From: UBA1535 sp002323775
Lineage (GTDB): Bacteria; Bacillota; Clostridia; Tissierellales; Sedimentibacteraceae
DNA: 64,000 nt
Assembly (NCBI GenBank): GCA_031993545.1
Contig: DAMAHZ010000002.1
Span: 1-64,000, forward strand
Direction: 5' to 3'
Position numbers and translations under genes: made by a program. The first letter of the stretch is position 1. The number at the start of each line of letters is the position of its first letter. The notes under the pieces are model-generated. The model made no database searches, had not been told where the DNA came from, and saw nothing but the letters and a program-made list of their open reading frames with translations. Shown piece after piece: positions 34,995 to 42,001 of the stretch.

Positions 34995-35071
34995 GCACCG
35001 GTTGTACTAATTAACAACATTTCAAAAGTAAAGATAAAATATTTTTGCATGAGTTCGGTGCGTATCCTTTC
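34995..35071 (-). promoter_or_regulatory. SD-hairpin-start element, copy 3 (before ylqF)
   Basis: On the minus strand GAAAGGAT (35064-35071) is followed by A and C, then GCACCG (35056-35061), pairing with CGGTGC (34995-35000). Inside, CAAAA/TTTTG and GTTGT/ACAAC hairpins are possible. An ATG follows the closing stem immediately (34994), and the likely real start is 12 bases further on. Confidence 0.65.
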
Positions 35072-35107
35072 GTTATTTTTTTATTCCCCTTAAATTTATT
35101 TAACTTG

Positions 35108-35138
35108 TAAAAAATCGAGGGAATATCCCTCGATTTTT
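35108..35138 (-). terminator. Terminator after rplS
   Basis: AAAAAATCGAGGGA (35108-35121) and TCCCTCGATTTTTT (35125-35138) form a perfect 14-bp stem with a three-base loop and T-runs on both strands. It ends the rplS transcript, so ylqF expression depends on read-through or an unseen promoter. Confidence 0.95.
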
Positions 35139-35143
35139 TATTA

Positions 35144-35491
35144 TTAATATGATTTTTTTTCTTTAACTTTAGCAGCTCTACCTGTTCTCTCTCTAAGATA
35201 GAACAACTTAGCACGTCTAACTTTACCTTTTCTAGCCACTTCAATCTTTTCGATTCTTGGTGAATGAACTGGGAATGTTCTTTCAACTCCTACACCGTAA
35301 GCAATTTTTCTTACTGTAAAAGTTTCTCTACTGCTTCCACCTTGTCTTTTAAGAACAGTTCCTTCGAAAACTTGAACTCTCTCTCTGTTACCTTCTTTAA
35401 TTCTATAGTGTACCTTTACAGTATCACCAACATTGAATGACTCGATTTCACCTTTTAATTGTTCCTGCTCTATTGATCTGATTAAATCCAT
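35144..35491 (-). CDS. rplS: 50S ribosomal protein L19
   Basis: A 115-residue L19 located at the 30S-50S interface. Typical segments: FNVGDTVKVHYRIKEGNRER, VQVFEGTVLKRQGGSSRETF, TVRKIAYGVGVERTFPVHSP, RAKLFYLRERTGRAAKVKEK. GGGAGG precedes the ATG at 35491. In most Firmicutes it directly follows trmD; here hxlR, a PNPOx gene and vanZ intervene. Confidence 0.98.
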   Translation of the reverse strand: MDLIRSIEQEQLKGEIESFNVGDTVKVHYRIKEGNRERVQVFEGTVLKRQGGSSRETFTVRKIAYGVGVERTFPVHSPRIEKIEVARKGKVRRAKLFYLRERTGRAAKVKEKKSY

Positions 35492-35563
35492 TTATGTATA
35501 CCTCCCTTCATTTTAAGCGTTCATGAAATAAAATTACAGAGGACCGCCGTATACTCCTTAAAG

Positions 35564-35592
35564 AGTATAGCATAAGAGATTTATTAATGCAA
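35564..35592 (-). promoter_or_regulatory. Sigma-A promoter for rplS
   Basis: On the minus strand TTGCAT (35587-35592), 17 bases, TATACT (35564-35569). The -10 box overlaps an inverted repeat TATACTC (35550-35556)/GAGTATA (35563-35569). A leader of about 65 bases with a GGCGG stretch follows; L19 leaders are known in Firmicutes, but I cannot confirm this one. Confidence 0.75.
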
Positions 35593-35651
35593 GGGTTTTT
35601 TTATATTTTTTTGAAAAAATGATAAAAGCACTTAAATTATATTATTCAAAA

Positions 35652-36011
35652 TTATTTTGAAAATTCTTCTTTAAAATAATCTATATATTTATTTCCAAAA
35701 TCCTTAATTTGATTAAGTATAGGTACAAATTCTTTTCCTATTTCAGTTAATGAATATTCAACTTTTGGTGGTACTTCAGCATATACGTGTCTTTTTATCA
35801 ACCCATAATCTTCTAATATTCTTAGCTGCTTAGTCAACGTTGCCTGAGTAACTCCGAATATTCTCTTTTGAATTTCACTAAATCTTAATGTTTTATCGCA
35901 TAAGCTATATATGATTAATATAGTCCACTTTCCAGAAAAAATTCTTTGTGCTGTAGCATATGGACATTTACCAAATAAACTATCTTCTACTTTTTTAATA
36001 TTTTTGTTCAT
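35652..36011 (-). CDS. HxlR-family transcriptional regulator
   Basis: A 119-residue winged-helix regulator. The HxlR hallmark CPYATAQRIFSGKWTILIIY, then LRFSEIQKRIFGVTQATLTK (recognition helix) and GLIKRHVYAEVPPKVEYSLT are clear. A single cysteine (Cys15) at the usual redox-sensing place in this family is visible. It is transcribed divergently from the PNPOx-like gene, which is its likely target. Confidence 0.93.
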   Translation of the reverse strand: MNKNIKKVEDSLFGKCPYATAQRIFSGKWTILIIYSLCDKTLRFSEIQKRIFGVTQATLTKQLRILEDYGLIKRHVYAEVPPKVEYSLTEIGKEFVPILNQIKDFGNKYIDYFKEEFSK

Positions 36012-36077
36012 TATAATACCTATATCCTCTCCATTTGTAAAAATTTTTTTTAAAGCTATATTCTCAAATGCTCCAAT

Positions 36078-36144
36078 AGTATCATAAAAGATACTTACTC
36101 TAGCTAAAAATCGTACTTGTTAAAATATTTATAGTTGGTATAAT
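36078..36144 (+). promoter_or_regulatory. Divergent hxlR/PNPOx regulatory region
   Basis: A perfect dyad AGTATC (36078-36083) - 6 bases - GATACT (36090-36095) is a candidate HxlR operator. A plus-strand promoter TTGTTA (36117-36122), 16 bases, TATAAT (36139-36144) serves the PNPOx gene. Confidence 0.6.
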
Positions 36145-36229
36145 TTTAATACAGAGTAATTATATCATACAAATATTATTATTCAATATCAAAAAATTAA
36201 AAAAGAAAACTAATTGCGTGGAGGTAATT

Positions 36230-36622
36230 ATGAACAAAGTAACGGAATTTTTAATTCAAAGCGGTACATTTTACTTATCAACAGTGGAAAACGATAAGCC
36301 TAGAGTGAGACCATTCGGTGCAGTAGCTGAGTTTGACGGAAAGGTATACATATGTACAAATAATCAAAAAAATGTTTTTAAACAAATACTTGCAAATCCA
36401 AATGTTGAAATTTCGTCTGTGACAGATGATAAGTGGATACGTTTAGAGGGAACACTCATAGTAGATGAAAGAGTAGAAGCCAAGCAGGCTATGTTAGAAG
36501 CAAAGCCATCTCTTAAAAATTTTTACAGTATAAATGACGGAATATTTGAAGTGTTGTATTTAACAGAAGCAACAGCAAAAATATTTTCTTTAGGTAAAGA
36601 ACCTGAAGTAATCAAATTATAG
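36230..36622 (+). CDS. Pyridoxamine 5'-phosphate oxidase-family flavin-binding protein
   Basis: A 130-residue split-barrel protein of the PNPOx-like superfamily. TFYLSTVENDKPRVRPFGAV and VYICTNNQKNVFKQILANPN match the small FMN-binding members often paired with HxlR regulators. The ATG at 36230 has GGAGG eight bases upstream; the start at 36218 precedes that SD. It could be a flavin reductase-like or heme/F420-unrelated oxidase; substrate unknown. One of only two plus-strand genes here. Confidence 0.9.
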   Translation: MNKVTEFLIQSGTFYLSTVENDKPRVRPFGAVAEFDGKVYICTNNQKNVFKQILANPNVEISSVTDDKWIRLEGTLIVDERVEAKQAMLEAKPSLKNFYSINDGIFEVLYLTEATAKIFSLGKEPEVIKL

Positions 36623-36624
36623 AT

Positions 36625-36652
36625 AAGGGCGATTAAACATCGCCCTTTATTG
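36625..36652 (+). terminator. Terminator after the PNPOx-like gene
   Basis: AAGGGCGAT (36625-36633) pairs with ATCGCCCTT (36639-36647) around five bases, followed by TATTGTT. It lies between convergent genes and may also stop vanZ transcription. Confidence 0.85.
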
Positions 36653-37297
36653 TTAATGTATAAAACAAAAAATATAATATCCTAAAAATGAAAGAACAAT
36701 TATAATTAATAGTATAAAATATATTAAAAAATACTTTGGTTTATTTATATTTTTGTTAAATTTTGAAGATAAGAAGGACATTACAAGACAATATCCAATT
36801 ATTGAGCCTAAAAAATTATTAAAAATATCATCTACATCATACGCACCTACTTTAATTATTAATTGAGTTATTTCTATACCAATAGTAAATAAAAAACTCA
36901 ACATCAATGTAACATAAGGCTTGTAAAAAACTTTATTCAATAAAGGCAATAAAAATCCAAAAGGAACAAACATTAATATATTTAAGGTAATATCACGCCA
37001 AACAATACTATTTGTAAACCTGTAAAGCACTTTTCTATAGGAATTAAAAAGCTCTAAATTAATTCCGCTACTCATTACATTTCTAAAATTAGCAAAAATA
37101 GTTGTATTTAAAACCAAATATATATATGCAATAAAAATGCTCAAAATTAATGCCTTTTTATAATTTAACATTTTTTTCCCATTCATTATTTTTTTATAAA
37201 TAAACAAATATATCAGCATACATAAAAAGAACGACACAGAACCTATCATCAGTCCAACAGCTATATATTCTTTTATAGTATCTATCACAAATGGCAT
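36653..37297 (-). CDS. VanZ-family membrane protein
   Basis: A 214-residue protein with about five or six membrane segments. NILMFVPFGFLLPLL and EITQLIIKVGAYDVDDIFNN, then FLGSIIGY, are the VanZ signature; the first member was linked to low-level teicoplanin resistance, but most are of unknown role. It starts six bases after the trmD stop, with AAGGGG upstream, so it is co-transcribed with trmD. It is not part of the ancestral trmD-rplS junction. Confidence 0.9.
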   Translation of the reverse strand: MPFVIDTIKEYIAVGLMIGSVSFFLCMLIYLFIYKKIMNGKKMLNYKKALILSIFIAYIYLVLNTTIFANFRNVMSSGINLELFNSYRKVLYRFTNSIVWRDITLNILMFVPFGFLLPLLNKVFYKPYVTLMLSFLFTIGIEITQLIIKVGAYDVDDIFNNFLGSIIGYCLVMSFLSSKFNKNINKPKYFLIYFILLIIIVLSFLGYYIFCFIH

Positions 37298-37303
37298 TAT
37301 TGG

Positions 37304-38035
37304 CTATCCCCTTTTTATAGTCTTATTTAACTTCTCACACCTTTTATCTATTTCAGACTTATCAATATCCCTAAGCTTATCTTGTCTTCTCTCTATTGTC
37401 AACTCTATGGATTTTAATTCTCTCCATGCCTTTATTTTTTGATGATTGCCCGATAGTATAATTTCCGGAACTCTATGTCCCATGAATTCCTCTGGTCTTG
37501 TATATTGAGGATATTCTAGCAAATTGCTGCTATGAGATTCCTCTACAATTGATTCCTCAGAACCAAGAACGCCAGGAATTAATCTTGCTATGGCATCTGT
37601 CATGATAAGCGCCGGAAGCTCACCACTTGTAAGCACATAATCACCTACCGACACTTCTTCATCTACAAACATGTCAATAATACGCTGATCAATACCCTCA
37701 TAATGACCAACTATAAATATTATGTGTTCAAACGCAGCATATTCTGCTGCTTTTTGCTGGGTAAATAAGTTTCCCTTTGGTGAAAGATAAATTACATAGC
37801 TATTGTCCTCTTTAATGTGCGTAAGAGCATTATACAATGGCTCAGGCTTTAATAGCATCCCAGGTCCCCCACCATATGGATAATCGTCAACTCTCTTATG
37901 TTTATCCTCAGAAAATTCTCGTAAGTTTACATAATTTATTTTAAGTAAATTATTTTCTACCCCTCTCCCAATAATACCGTTTTTAGCATAAGTATCTATA
38001 AGCTCTGGAAAGAGTGTGATTATATCTATTTTCAT
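37304..38035 (-). CDS. trmD: tRNA (guanine-N1)-methyltransferase TrmD
   Basis: A 243-residue SPOUT enzyme methylating G37 of tRNAs to prevent frameshifting. MKIDIITLFPELI start, DDYPYGGGPGMLLKPEPL near residue 50, IFIVGHYEGIDQRI near 108, VSVGDYVLTSGELPALI near 130. The ATG at 38035 is separated from the only good SD (GAAAGGAT, 38095-38102) by a 10-bp hairpin. rimM lies 216 bases upstream. Confidence 0.97.
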   Translation of the reverse strand: MKIDIITLFPELIDTYAKNGIIGRGVENNLLKINYVNLREFSEDKHKRVDDYPYGGGPGMLLKPEPLYNALTHIKEDNSYVIYLSPKGNLFTQQKAAEYAAFEHIIFIVGHYEGIDQRIIDMFVDEEVSVGDYVLTSGELPALIMTDAIARLIPGVLGSEESIVEESHSSNLLEYPQYTRPEEFMGHRVPEIILSGNHQKIKAWRELKSIELTIERRQDKLRDIDKSEIDKRCEKLNKTIKRG

Positions 38036-38047
38036 TTTATACTCATA

Positions 38048-38102
38048 AAACTGTCACATAAAAAATTATATTATCTCACGTAACAGTTTAATGTATCCTT
38101 TC
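38048..38102 (-). promoter_or_regulatory. Hairpin between SD and start of trmD
   Basis: On the minus strand GAAAGGAT (38095-38102) is followed by a stem AAACTGTTAC (38080-38089) / GTGACAGTTT (38048-38057), 10 bp with one G-U pair and a 22-base loop. The bases after the stem, ATGAGTATAAAATG, resemble those after copies 1-3. It lacks their TGCACC closing stem, so it is an analogue rather than a proven family member. Confidence 0.55.
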
Positions 38103-38251
38103 TAATTAACTTTTAAAATATTTTATCATTTCATTTAATTTTGTTAGCTCATATGATTAAATTAAAATTTGTATAGGAGTTATAAAAATTCATCTTAAAA
38201 TATCACTGATTGCAAAGTTATCATGTTATTTTAAAAATAAATATTTATAAT

Positions 38252-38752
38252 TTAATTTAAAAGTCCCTCAACAACATTAATTATGACTTTCTTTTCCTTA
38301 ATATTTACTTCCTTAACTATATTTTTTATAGCTGGTATATAATGAGTTTTTGAATTCCCTACCACCTCATACACATCATTAGCTCCAGTTTGGAATATTT
38401 CTTTAATTTTGCCTATAAGCTCACCCTCTGTACTATAAACATCAAGTCCTTTTAAATCATATATATAATAAGTATCCTCTGGAAGCTCTTTTAGCTGAGC
38501 TTCTTCTATAGAAACATAAGATTCCTTTAGCTTTATCGCATCATCCATATTGTTGACCCCTTCAAGCTCTAAATAGACCATCCCATTTCTATACCAAACA
38601 CTATTTATTTTTCTTTTTTTGTCATCTATCTCAGTATACACATAGTCCAGCTCGTCAAATCTATCTAATTCATCAGTCAATGATAAAACTTTCATACATC
38701 CCTTAATTCCATGTGTATTTACTATTTTTCCAACTCTAATATATTCTTTCAT
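38252..38752 (-). CDS. rimM: 16S rRNA processing protein RimM
   Basis: A 166-residue 30S assembly factor. YIRVGKIVNTHGIKGCMKVL at the start, the linker ELPEDTYYIYDLKGLDVY near 92 and the PRC-barrel segment TGANDVYEVVGNSKTHYIPA near 127 followed by IKNIVKEVNIKEKKVII are typical. GAGGA precedes the ATG. It is cut off from rpsP-khpA, its usual upstream neighbours, by about 2.5 kb of inserted genes. Confidence 0.96.
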   Translation of the reverse strand: MKEYIRVGKIVNTHGIKGCMKVLSLTDELDRFDELDYVYTEIDDKKRKINSVWYRNGMVYLELEGVNNMDDAIKLKESYVSIEEAQLKELPEDTYYIYDLKGLDVYSTEGELIGKIKEIFQTGANDVYEVVGNSKTHYIPAIKNIVKEVNIKEKKVIINVVEGLLN

Positions 38753-39204
38753 AAATTCCTCATTAATTAATATTTATCATAAAATTTCTCTTTATATAAT
38801 ACCATTAATGATACTAAAATACAATAAAAAAGAATTTTTATTATTTTAAAACTTACTTCATTTAGCAAGCTGTTAAGTAAATTTCACAACAAACATTAAA
38901 GCTAAACTTCTTTCTGAAATTTTATTTTACTTAATAAAATAAATTATTATACATCCTTTAGCTCCATTTACACATAGTCCATTCTTTTATATCGTCAAAC
39001 TCTTAAATAAAAGTTATAAATCTATTATATTTTTGTTTTTTCCATACAAACACTTATAGTGTACTCATATTGACTATCAAATACGACTTTTGCAAGCTTA
39101 TTAATAACTATTTATCTAAAACCAACAAAATATTATTATATATATAAGTGTATATTTATCCATATAACCTTGTCTAAAATATAGTACCAATTTTCTACTT
39201 TGGA
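38753..39204. other. Intergenic region between rimM and the collagen-like gene
   Basis: About 500 bases of A/T-rich sequence separate the divergent genes. I see no open frame, known RNA or repeat in it apart from the sporulation-type promoter at its right end. It should also hold the rimM promoter, but no convincing TTGACA/TATAAT pair stood out. Confidence 0.5.
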
Positions 39205-39220
39205 CATATAGTATATTAGG
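39186..39220 (+). promoter_or_regulatory. Candidate sigma-K promoter for the collagen-like gene
   Basis: CATATAGTA (39205-39213) fits the sigma-K/sigma-E -10 pattern CATANNNTA. An AC dinucleotide (39186-39187) lies 17 bases upstream, where sigma-K has its -35 AC. Late mother-cell expression would suit an exosporium protein. Confidence 0.55.
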
Positions 39221-39260
39221 AACATAATACCTAATTACATCCTAAACTGGAGGAAAGATT

Positions 39261-40241
39261 ATGAATGATAATAGGGATTTTTCTAATTATAATATAATGA
39301 GTGCCAATTACAATCAGCACTGCAATTGTCGCTGCTATGTTGGTCCACCTGGACCGCCAGGTCCGATAGGTCCACAAGGCCCAATGGGCCCTCAAGGTCC
39401 AATAGGTCCGGCTGGAGAAACAGGACCAGCAGGTCCTCAAGGTGCGGCAGGCCCGGCAGGAACACAAGGTCCAGCAGGTCCTGCGGGAGTACAAGGTCCG
39501 GCTGGAGAAATAGGACCAGCAGGTCCTCAAGGTGTGGCAGGTCCGGCTGGAATACAAGGTCCAGCGGGTCCTGCGGGAGCACAAGGCCCGGCTGGGGAAA
39601 TTGGTACAGCAGGTCCTCAAGGTGAAACAGGAACACAAGGTCCGGCAGGCCCAGCGGGAGTACAAGGTCCGGCTGGAGAAATTGGTCCGGCAGGTCCTCA
39701 AGGTGTGGCAGGTCCGGCCGGAATACAAGGTCCAGCGGGTCCTGCGGGAGCACAAGGCGTGGCTGGAGAGATAGGTCCAGCAGGTCCTCAAGGTGTGGCA
39801 GGCCCAGCCGGCCCTCAAGGTCCTCCTTCTACGCTATCTGGATTACAGGTTCAGTTAATTAACGGAACAAGCACCTCTATTGATAATGAGGATATAATTC
39901 CGCTTAATACCGTGATAAATTCACAAGGCAGCTATGCTACCTTTAATCCTGTAACAAGTGAAATTACACTAAATCAGCCAGGTAATTACTTGATTAATTG
40001 GTGGGTAGCCATAGGCGGCTCTACCGTATCACCGTCACTGACGATTTCTTTGGCTGTGGACGGAAATGTTCACTCCAATGCGACTTCTACAATTTCAATC
40101 GACCAAGTCTCTGGTTCTGACTTTATTACAATAGCAACAGCTCCGGCAATCGTCACTCTAATCAATTCTACTGGCAACGAGATTTTCTTGGATCCTCTTG
40201 TCAGCAGTGCAAATATAACCGTAGTATATCTAGCGATATAA
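39261..40241 (+). CDS. BclA-like collagen-like glycoprotein (spore surface type)
   Basis: A 326-residue protein in three parts: a short N-terminus with CNCRCYV (1-27), about 55 Gly-X-Y triplets (28-190, mostly GPAGPQ, GPAGEI, GPAGAQ), and a C-terminal domain of about 130 residues starting PSTLSGLQVQLINGTSTS. The C-terminal part is beta-rich (GNYLINWWVAIGG, SLTISLAVDGN) like the TNF-like trimerising heads of BclA proteins. The triplet region is strikingly GC-rich and internally repeated (171-base period). No signal peptide. GGAGG precedes the ATG. The sigma-K-like promoter supports an exosporium role. Confidence 0.88.
   Translation: MNDNRDFSNYNIMSANYNQHCNCRCYVGPPGPPGPIGPQGPMGPQGPIGPAGETGPAGPQGAAGPAGTQGPAGPAGVQGPAGEIGPAGPQGVAGPAGIQGPAGPAGAQGPAGEIGTAGPQGETGTQGPAGPAGVQGPAGEIGPAGPQGVAGPAGIQGPAGPAGAQGVAGEIGPAGPQGVAGPAGPQGPPSTLSGLQVQLINGTSTSIDNEDIIPLNTVINSQGSYATFNPVTSEITLNQPGNYLINWWVAIGGSTVSPSLTISLAVDGNVHSNATSTISIDQVSGSDFITIATAPAIVTLINSTGNEIFLDPLVSSANITVVYLAI
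39489..39800 (+). repeat. 171-bp internal repeat in the collagen tract
   Basis: The block starting GTACAAGGTCCGGCTGGAGA at 39489 recurs at 39660 with few changes, a period of 171 bases (57 residues, 19 triplets). Shorter 18- and 27-base repeats nest inside. Such tracts gain and lose units by slippage. Confidence 0.8.
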
Positions 40242-40276
40242 CTGTTTTTAGATTTGTCGTTGAATAATCTTATTAT

Positions 40277-40307
40277 AAAGTCAGTGGGTATGATACCCGC
40301 TGACTTT
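40277..40307 (+). terminator. Terminator after the collagen-like gene
   Basis: AAAGTCAGTGGGTA (40277-40290) pairs with TACCCGCTGACTTT (40294-40307), 14 bp with one wobble position and a three-base loop, followed by ACTTTACTTATCTTTT. Confidence 0.85.
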
Positions 40308-40382
40308 ACTTTACTTATCTTTTCTTATTCCTGTTTTTGAGGTAAAAGGCATTTTCATAATTATCTTTTATACATTTTAAAG

Positions 40383-40420
40383 AAAAAAACTACCAATTCC
40401 ATATATGATAATTGGTAGTT
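40383..40420 (-). terminator. Terminator after grpB
   Basis: AACTACCAATT (40388-40398) pairs with AATTGGTAGTT (40410-40420); on the minus strand a run of seven Ts follows directly. It separates grpB from the convergent collagen-like gene. Confidence 0.9.
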
Positions 40421-40471
40421 ACAGATATATAACTATTCATTTATAGCAGCTTCCATTAAGTAGGATTATGC

Positions 40472-40984
40472 TCATAATCCACATTTTTTATATAAGTTTT
40501 CAATACATGAAGCCTTATATTGCATATACTTTTCAATATCATCCGGAAATAACTTTGCAGCTTCTTCTTTTACTATGCTATACTCTTTTATTGCTTCTGC
40601 ATTATCTTGCAAATAATCCCTGAAAGTAATATGTCGTCTTAACTCAGCAGACTCTTTAAGACATACATACAGGTGATGTTTTTGCAAATGTTCTTTGCCT
40701 TCATATTTAAAAGCCTCTCTATCTTTTATTCCTAAATCACCTTCATGATGATAACCGATAGTTTCTAATTTATTTTTCACGTCTTTAAATATTTTATAAT
40801 CTTCAATAACTATGTCTATATCTATAATTGGCTTTGCAGATAGCCCTTTTACAGAAGTACTTCCAACATGTTCTATTGCCAAATATTTTCCTTGTAAGGA
40901 TATAGCTAATTCATCTCGAATAGCAACAAAATTGGTTTGCCATTCATCAGTATATGGTAAAACAATTACTTTTTTTGTTTTCAA
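40472..40984 (-). CDS. GrpB-family (UPF0157) nucleotidyltransferase-fold protein
   Basis: A 170-residue protein with the family signature HVGSTSVKGLSAKPIIDIDI near residue 38 and HHLYVCLKESAELRRHITFR near 105. GrpB proteins share the pol-beta nucleotidyltransferase fold, but their substrates are mostly unknown. I prefer a TTG start at 40984, with GGCGGTG upstream; the ATG at 41002 has no SD. It is a lone minus-strand gene in the segment that splits khpA from rimM. Confidence 0.88.
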   Translation of the reverse strand: MKTKKVIVLPYTDEWQTNFVAIRDELAISLQGKYLAIEHVGSTSVKGLSAKPIIDIDIVIEDYKIFKDVKNKLETIGYHHEGDLGIKDREAFKYEGKEHLQKHHLYVCLKESAELRRHITFRDYLQDNAEAIKEYSIVKEEAAKLFPDDIEKYMQYKASCIENLYKKCGL

Positions 40985-41110
40985 AGCAACACCGCCTAAC
41001 ATAAATAATATGTAATAGTATAAATTATTGTAATATATTTTTTACCAATTATCAATATTAAATTGTCGATATATTTATAAACACAATCTTACCTTTCCAT
41101 TTCATTATTA

Positions 41111-41261
41111 ACTGAGGTTGAAGTACGGTTGGAGGAAATAGTGAAACGTTTAAGGCATAATGATGATAAAACAATAAGAAATATATATCTACATGTAACA
41201 AAGAAAATAAAAAAAAGAAGCCTCTCAAAAGTTTGAACAACTAATGAAAAACCTCTTGTAA
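41111..41261 (+). pseudogene. Relic of a tyrosine recombinase (integrase) C-terminus
   Basis: The plus strand reads EVEVRLEEIVKRLRHNDDKT then IRNIYLHVTKKIKK, ending after a one-base shift in an A-run as EASQKFEQLMKNLL and stop (41259-41261). RLRH is the third conserved box, and the Y in NIYLHVT is the place of the catalytic tyrosine; EASQKF-LM tails are typical of Tn916-like integrases. No upstream part remains. It shows that an integrative element once sat here. The rest of the 41003-41320 gap shows nothing else. Confidence 0.8.
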
Positions 41262-41320
41262 ATGTTAGCAATAACACAACACTTCTTGCTAAACGTGTTG
41301 ATTTTAATATGTTTTTAATA

Positions 41321-41551
41321 TTATTGTATTATTTCTACAATTACTCTTTTGTTGTCTTTTGTTGCAGCAGCTTTAACTACTGTTCTTATAGCTTTAGCTA
41401 TTCTTCCTTGTTTGCCTATAACCTTGCCCATATCTTCAGGAGCAACGCTAAGCTCAATGATAAGCGATTGACTGCCTTCAACTTCTTTTACTTTAACTTG
41501 CTCAGGATTATCTACCAGTGATTTTGCTATATATTCAACTAATTCACCCAT
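41321..41551 (-). CDS. khpA: KH-domain RNA-binding protein KhpA (YlqC)
   Basis: A 76-residue single KH domain. The GxxG loop is in MGKVIGKQGRIAKAIRTVV. KhpA, with KhpB, binds RNA and influences cell division in Gram-positives. It follows rpsP as in most Firmicutes. The next gene should be rimM, but the integrase relic begins 60 bases away. Confidence 0.96.
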   Translation of the reverse strand: MGELVEYIAKSLVDNPEQVKVKEVEGSQSLIIELSVAPEDMGKVIGKQGRIAKAIRTVVKAAATKDNKRVIVEIIQ

Positions 41552-41579
41552 TATTTTCTCCTTTAACTATACCTTGCTA

Positions 41580-41843
41580 CTACTTGCTCTCGTTCTTCTT
41601 ATCAAAGATACCGTTAGTTTTAAATAGCATTCCTACTGTATCTGTTGGTTTTGCACCATTTTCCAACCATTTAATAGCTTTTTCATCATCTATCTTAACT
41701 ATTTTTGGCTCAACTACAGGGTTGTAGTATCCTATTTCTTCTATAAAACGTCCATCTCTTGGTGAACGAGAATCCGCTACAACGATTCTGTAAAAAGGTT
41801 TCTTTTTAGAACCCATTCTTTTTAATCTAATTTTTACTGACAT
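41580..41843 (-). CDS. rpsP: 30S ribosomal protein S16
   Basis: An 87-residue S16. VKIRLKRMGSKKKPFYRIVV and ADSRSPRDGRFIEEIGYYNP are unmistakable. The ATG at 41843 follows AAGGAGGTG; the start at 41852 overlaps the SD. It follows ffh with a 158-base gap that contains a GGGAG/CTCCC inverted repeat. Confidence 0.98.
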   Translation of the reverse strand: MSVKIRLKRMGSKKKPFYRIVVADSRSPRDGRFIEEIGYYNPVVEPKIVKIDDEKAIKWLENGAKPTDTVGMLFKTNGIFDKKNESK

Positions 41844-42001
41844 TAATGTCACCTCCTTGTAAATTTTTTTATATGATGAGAATTCGTGATAAACTTTATC
41901 CAGAATTTCTTATCTGACAATATAATGTAAATATTATTTTAACGGGAGATTATCAAATAATCTGTATAATACTTTTCTCCCTGACAGATTATTGTTCAAA
42001 A

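Noticed and set aside
35011..35286. A 91-codon minus-strand frame overlapping rplS
   Set aside because: It is rplS read in another frame plus the terminator; the true L19 frame fills the region.
39231..39818. Long minus-strand open frame (about 195 codons, rich in Cys/Arg/Thr) opposite the collagen tract
   Set aside because: It is the antisense shadow of a GC-rich triplet repeat; periodic composition keeps it open. No SD and no family resemblance.
39340..39830. Regularly spaced GC-rich repeats that at first look like a CRISPR array
   Set aside because: Units are 9-27 bases, in one reading frame, and encode Gly-X-Y; there are no unique spacers and no cas genes.
41058..41277. Two hydrophobic minus-strand frames of about 60 codons
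   Set aside because: They are antisense to the integrase remnant and have no SD.
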